DNA from: Pedobacter soli | GTDB lineage: Bacteria; Bacteroidota; Bacteroidia; Sphingobacteriales; Sphingobacteriaceae | DNA length: 64,000 nt | NCBI RefSeq assembly: GCF_900101435.1 | Contig: NZ_FMZH01000005.1 | Span: forward strand, 124,001 to 188,000 | Direction: 5' to 3' | Part shown: in pieces, positions 60,552 to 64,000 of the stretch | Position numbering within the stretch: the stretch's first letter is position 1 | Layout: each line of letters opens with the position of its first letter | Notes under the pieces: generated by a model | Databases searched by the model: none | Told to the model about the DNA's origin: nothing | What the model saw: the letters and a program-made list of their open reading frames with translations, nothing else | Program-made: the position numbers and the translations under genes

Positions 60552-61004
60552 ATGCATCCAGTTTTAGCACAAAAAAATGAAATCATCCGCCTGGTAAATC
60601 AGGCGATGATTGATTTTGAAAACATTACCGAAGCAGCCTGGAATGATAAACCACAACCGCATAAATGGTCGAAAAAGGAATTATTGGGACATTTGATTGA
60701 TAGTGCATCTAATAATATCCGCCGCCTCATTGTGGGACAATACGAGCAAGAAGTTAAAATCATTTATCACCAGGATGAGTGGGTAGCCTGTCAAAATTAT
60801 CAGGCAGCTGATCTTGCAGAAGTAAAAACCCTTTGGAAACTTTTGAATAACCAGATTGCCCGTGTTATTGAAAATATTCCTGAGGAAAAACTGCAAAACA
60901 CCTGCGACACCGGAAAAGGAAAGACTGAACTGCACACCCTTTCCTATTTTATTGAAGATTACCTTGTGCATTTACAATATCACTTAAATCAAATAACTGC
61001 TTAA
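60552..61004 (+). CDS. DinB-like (DinB_2) four-helix protein inside the thr operon
   Basis: 150 residues, all helical. KWSKKELLGHLIDSASNN (about 38-55) and LVHLQYHLNQI near the C-terminus carry the His positions of the DinB/YfiT metal site. Members are thiol-dependent transferases or proteins without known activity. It starts 4 bases after the thrA stop and ends 22 bases before thrB, so it is certainly co-transcribed. There is no known link to threonine synthesis. Confidence 0.78.
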   Translation: MHPVLAQKNEIIRLVNQAMIDFENITEAAWNDKPQPHKWSKKELLGHLIDSASNNIRRLIVGQYEQEVKIIYHQDEWVACQNYQAADLAEVKTLWKLLNNQIARVIENIPEEKLQNTCDTGKGKTELHTLSYFIEDYLVHLQYHLNQITA

Positions 61005-61026
61005 CCAAGCGCTAAGCCTATTAATA

Positions 61027-61962
61027 ATGAAAAAGAGTATAAAAGTTTTCGCCCCAGCCACTGTTGCTAACGTAGTTTGTGGTTTCGATGTACTGGGATT
61101 TGCCGTTAATGAACCTGGCGATGAAGTTGAAATGCGCTTCACGGATACGCCTGGAGTGGTAATTAAAAAGATTACCGGCGATGATGGTCGCTTGCCTTTA
61201 GATGCTGCAAAAAATACTGTTAGCGCCAGCGTACAACACTACCTGAAACATATAAACCGCTTAGATGTGGGTGTAGAAATCGAGCTGCATAAAAAGATGC
61301 CTATTGGTAGTGGGCTGGGTTCTAGCTCTGCGAGCACGGTTGCGGGTTTATTTGCCATAAACAAATTAATGGGCGATTTGCTGACTACCAAAGAACTGGT
61401 TCCTTTTGCCATGAAGGGCGAAGAACTGGCCTGTGGTTATGGTCATGCCGATAATGTTGCTCCAGCCTTACTGGGTGGATTTGTATTGGTTAGAAGCTAT
61501 GAGCCGCTGGATGTAATTTCTTTACCTACGCCTGCGGGCATGTATGCGGCCATTGTGTACCCTGAGGTGGATGTACCTACCAAAGATGCACGCCAGATGA
61601 TCCGTAGCAAAGTATCGTTAAAAGATGCCGTTACCCAATGGGGCAATGTTGCCGGACTGGTAAGCGGTTTATTTATGAACGATTTTGATTTGATTGGCAG
61701 AAGTATGAAAGACGTACTGGTAGAGCCTACCCGTTCGATCTTAATTCCGGGATTTGAAGAAATGAGGGCTTTAGCTATGGAAAATGGGGCCATCGGCTTC
61801 GGAATTTCAGGTTCAGGTCCATCTGTTTTCGCCTTAACCAAAGATGAAGAAACAGCCCGAAAAATTACCAAATCGCAGCAGCAACATTTACATAAAATCA
61901 ATATTAACAGTAAAGCTTTTGTTTCTCCGGTTAATGCCGAAGGACCAAGAGTAATTTCATAA
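61027..61962 (+). CDS. thrB: Homoserine kinase
   Basis: 311 residues of the GHMP kinase family. It has the ATP motif PIGSGLGSSSASTVAG (about 95-110), the N-terminal AP-x-TVANVVCGFDVLGFAV and the C-terminal GISGSGPSVFAL. It phosphorylates homoserine for ThrC. Standard length. Confidence 0.97.
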   Translation: MKKSIKVFAPATVANVVCGFDVLGFAVNEPGDEVEMRFTDTPGVVIKKITGDDGRLPLDAAKNTVSASVQHYLKHINRLDVGVEIELHKKMPIGSGLGSSSASTVAGLFAINKLMGDLLTTKELVPFAMKGEELACGYGHADNVAPALLGGFVLVRSYEPLDVISLPTPAGMYAAIVYPEVDVPTKDARQMIRSKVSLKDAVTQWGNVAGLVSGLFMNDFDLIGRSMKDVLVEPTRSILIPGFEEMRALAMENGAIGFGISGSGPSVFALTKDEETARKITKSQQQHLHKININSKAFVSPVNAEGPRVIS

Positions 61963-62050
61963 GGGCGGAAGGTTGAGGACTAAAAGGCAGAGGGCTAAGT
62001 TTCCAAAACCTTCCAACCATCCAACCTTCCAACCTTCCAACCTCATTAAA
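61963..62050. repeat. Short repeat tract (CCTTCCAACC) between thrB and thrC
   Basis: Contains AACCTTCCAACCATCCAACC followed by TTCCAACCTTCCAACC, a nearly perfect tandem of CTTCCAAC. It resembles the tract at 21540-21700. No coding potential. Confidence 0.6.
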
Positions 62051-62052
62051 TA

Positions 62053-63360
62053 ATGAAACTATATTCAACCAACAATAAAGATTTACGTGTTTCTTTTAAA
62101 GAAGCCGTGTTTAACAGCATGCCACAAGATAAAGGTTTGTACATGCCGGTAGAAATTCCGCAGCTGGATGCTGCTTTTATCGAAAATATTGAGCAATACA
62201 CCTTACCAGAAATTGCTTACAAAGTAGCCTCTACCCTGCTAAAAGATGAAATTCCGGCTGATGATTTAAAAGCACTGATTAACGATGCCATTAATTTTGA
62301 AGCACCGGCAGTGAAACTGGACGATAGAACCTTTGTGCTGGAGCTTTTCCACGGACCATCTTTAGCCTTTAAAGATTTTGGAGCTCGCTTTATGAGCCGG
62401 GTGATGGCCTATTTTTTAAAAGATGGTGAGCAACTGCTTGATGTATTGGTAGCCACCTCAGGTGATACCGGCGGCGCTGTAGCACTCGGCTTTTTAGGCG
62501 TACCCAATACCCGCGTTACCATTTTATATCCTGAAGGCAAGGTGAGTCCGATACAGGAACTGCAGCTGACTACCAACGGACACAACATCCGCGCCATTGA
62601 AGTAAAAGGCACTTTTGACGATTGCCAGGCTTTGGTTAAACAAGCTTTTGCCGATGCCGATCTGAATGCGAAATTCCGCCTTACCTCGGCCAACTCCATT
62701 AATATTTCGAGGTTAATTCCACAAACGTTCTATTATTTCAACACTTACGCACAGCTGAAAAAACAAGGGCTTAGCGATGTGGTTTTCTCGGTACCAAGTG
62801 GAAACTTCGGCAATATTGGTGCAGGTTTGCTGGCTTACAAACTGGGATTACCGGCAAAACAGTTTATTGCTGCCACAAATGTTAACGATACTGTTCCACG
62901 CTTTTTAGAAACCGGCAACTATGAAACCAAACCTTCTACGCAAACCTATTCGAACGCGATGGATGTTGGTGCACCAAGCAATTGGGTAAGGATTATGGAT
63001 TTGTTTAACCAAGATGTAGAAGCTTTGAAGAAAGTGGTTACTGCTTACCGTTTCACTGACGAAGAAACGCTGGCCGGAATTAAAGCACTCGATAATCAGT
63101 TTAATTATGTAGCTTGTCCGCATACTGCCATTGCCTATTTAGCAGTAGAAAAATACAGAAATGAAAATCCGGCAGACGAAAGTGCCGCCGTATTTTTATC
63201 TACGGCGCATGCCTGCAAATTCCCGGATATTTTTCCGGAAGCGATTGCTGCAAAAATCGAAATCCCGGAGCAGGTTACCGCTTTAGAAAGCAAACCTAAA
63301 CAGGCCGACCAATTAGGTGTAGATTTTGAAGGATTTAAGGCTTATTTGCTAAGAGGATAA
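62053..63360 (+). CDS. thrC: Threonine synthase
   Basis: 435 residues of the PLP-dependent fold type II. The PLP Lys is in HGPSLAFKDFGARFM (about 97-111). The phosphate-binding glycine loop is SGNFGNIGAG, and SGDTGGAVALGF is the substrate loop. Completes threonine synthesis from O-phosphohomoserine. Last gene of the thr operon. Confidence 0.98.
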   Translation: MKLYSTNNKDLRVSFKEAVFNSMPQDKGLYMPVEIPQLDAAFIENIEQYTLPEIAYKVASTLLKDEIPADDLKALINDAINFEAPAVKLDDRTFVLELFHGPSLAFKDFGARFMSRVMAYFLKDGEQLLDVLVATSGDTGGAVALGFLGVPNTRVTILYPEGKVSPIQELQLTTNGHNIRAIEVKGTFDDCQALVKQAFADADLNAKFRLTSANSINISRLIPQTFYYFNTYAQLKKQGLSDVVFSVPSGNFGNIGAGLLAYKLGLPAKQFIAATNVNDTVPRFLETGNYETKPSTQTYSNAMDVGAPSNWVRIMDLFNQDVEALKKVVTAYRFTDEETLAGIKALDNQFNYVACPHTAIAYLAVEKYRNENPADESAAVFLSTAHACKFPDIFPEAIAAKIEIPEQVTALESKPKQADQLGVDFEGFKAYLLRG

Positions 63361-63383
63361 AACTTATCTAATTACGAGCATAT

Positions 63384-63418
63384 AAATGGATTCGGGCTTA
63401 AGCCTGAATCCATTTTTT
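63384..63418 (+). terminator. Rho-independent terminator of the thr operon
   Basis: Arms AAATGGATTCGGGCTT (63384-63399) and AAGCCTGAATCCATTT (63400-63415), nearly complementary (one G-T), followed by T-rich sequence. It lies 24 bases after the thrC stop. Confidence 0.75.
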
Positions 63419-63426
63419 GTTTATGT

Positions 63427-63476
63427 TAGTCCGGATTTTTAATCCGGACTACTGAACCCAGGATTTTTAATCCTGA
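63427..63476. repeat. REP-like palindromes (GGATTTTTAATCC core)
   Basis: Two palindromes share the core GGATTTTTAATCC: AGTCCGGATT-TTT-AATCCGGACT (63428-63450) and CAGGATT-TTT-AATCCTG (63459-63475). They lie just upstream of the transposase gene, as REP elements lie next to RAYTs. Confidence 0.65.
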
Positions 63477-63558
63477 TCCAGCCCCCATTTATGATTTGCT
63501 GCCAGAATAATTGATATTAGGGATGAAATCCTTATATTATGTATTTAATTCGTGGATT

Positions 63559-64000
63559 ATGGCTTTCAAGTACACCGTTACCGATCAGAATGAAATTTAT
63601 TTCATTACCACAACTGTAGTGGGTTGGATTGATGCATTTACGAGAAAAGAACTTGTGGAGGTTATTATTGAAAGCCTTAAATATTGTCAATCGGAAAAGG
63701 GATTAATTATTTATGCCTGGTGTTTAATGCCCAGTCATTTACATATGATTGTAAGTGCCACTGAAGGCAAAAAGCTTTCAGATATCATCAGAGATTTCAA
63801 AAAATTCACTTCAAAGAAAATCATCAAAACCCTGGGCGAAATTAACGAAAGCCGGGAGTGGCTTTTAGATAAATTTGCATTTGCTGCCCGAACAAATATT
63901 AAAAATAAGGACTACAAATTCTGGCAGGACGGGTTTCACCCAATTATCCTATATTCAAATGAGTTCAAGGATCAAAAATTGGATTATATCCACAACAATC
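63559..64000 (+). mobile_element. REP-associated tyrosine transposase (RAYT/IS200-like), 3' end outside window
   Basis: The frame is open from ATG 63559 to the window edge, at least 147 codons. The HUH motif is MPSHLHMIV (about 60-68, two His metal ligands), with the N-terminal YFITTTVVGWIDAF as in Y1 transposases. The next expected feature, the catalytic Tyr in the ...LDYIHNN segment, begins at the edge. RAYTs are single-copy, vertically kept relatives of IS200/IS605 transposases that are thought to mobilise REP sequences. Its 3' end cannot be judged. Confidence 0.85.

Noticed and set aside
63428..63475. Additional thr terminators
   Set aside because: Both palindromes share a core and a 3-base loop and lie after the real terminator, so REP-like elements fit better.

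Overview
The window is from a Bacteroidota chromosome, most likely a Pedobacter-like member of the Sphingobacteriaceae. The genus is inferred from gene content and style, not from any search. Signs of the phylum: several clear promoters carry the Bacteroidota -7 box TAnnTTTG instead of a sigma70 -10 box; starts mostly lack Shine-Dalgarno sequences; a PorV/GldJ pair is present; NuoG is short; and the TonB system has two ExbD proteins. No rRNA, tRNA, CRISPR array, prophage or complete insertion sequence was seen.

Layout. 1-1.2 kb: end of a glycosyltransferase and an AT-rich orphan. 1.3-9.5 kb: DJ-1/PfpI protein, thioredoxin-like protein, a kinase-fold-like unknown, a serine hydrolase, two tandem LpxL-type lipid A acyltransferases, TypA/BipA and a VOC protein. 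9.6-14.3 kb: DUF2459 protein, an MBOAT/SGNH O-acylation pair, DUF1801 protein and a 2-hydroxyacid dehydrogenase. 14.3-20.5 kb: a cassette of two serine esterases, an ATP-grasp enzyme, a GCS2-type carboxylate-amine ligase, a class I glutamine amidotransferase and a second ATP-grasp-like protein. This looks like a pathway for an unknown amide- or peptide-linked product. 20.7-27.4 kb: FeoB-associated small protein, Crp/Fnr regulator, YceI, pirin, and a 1135-residue GH18-deacetylase-GT2 fusion. 27.5-31.5 kb: ispF, porV and, divergently, gldJ. 31.7-49.5 kb (minus strand): a complete 14-subunit complex I operon, nuoA to nuoN, running with small gaps into DedA, pyrophosphatase, CNNM/CorC, rsmE, a DUF4159 gene and a biotin carrier protein. 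49.6-55.5 kb (minus strand): exbB-exbD-exbD-tonB, a small membrane protein, a PstS-like lipoprotein and a TPR protein. 55.8-57.4 kb: pckA. 57.8-63.4 kb: the threonine operon. 63.4-64 kb: REP-like palindromes next to a REP-associated tyrosine transposase cut by the window edge.

Two regions stand out. The first is upstream of thrA. A promoter, a 21-codon open frame rich in Ile and Thr codons, a perfect 10-bp terminator and a competing antiterminator pairing together make a complete thrL-type attenuator, built like the enterobacterial one. The second is the esterase/amidoligase cassette at 14.3-20.5 kb, whose product is unknown and which is the best candidate here for an undescribed biosynthetic system. 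Smaller points are several families of intergenic repeats (one of which may have been recruited as the signal peptide of the DUF4159 protein), a promoter nested in a terminator in front of nuoA, and a probable leaderless mRNA for the FeoB-associated protein.
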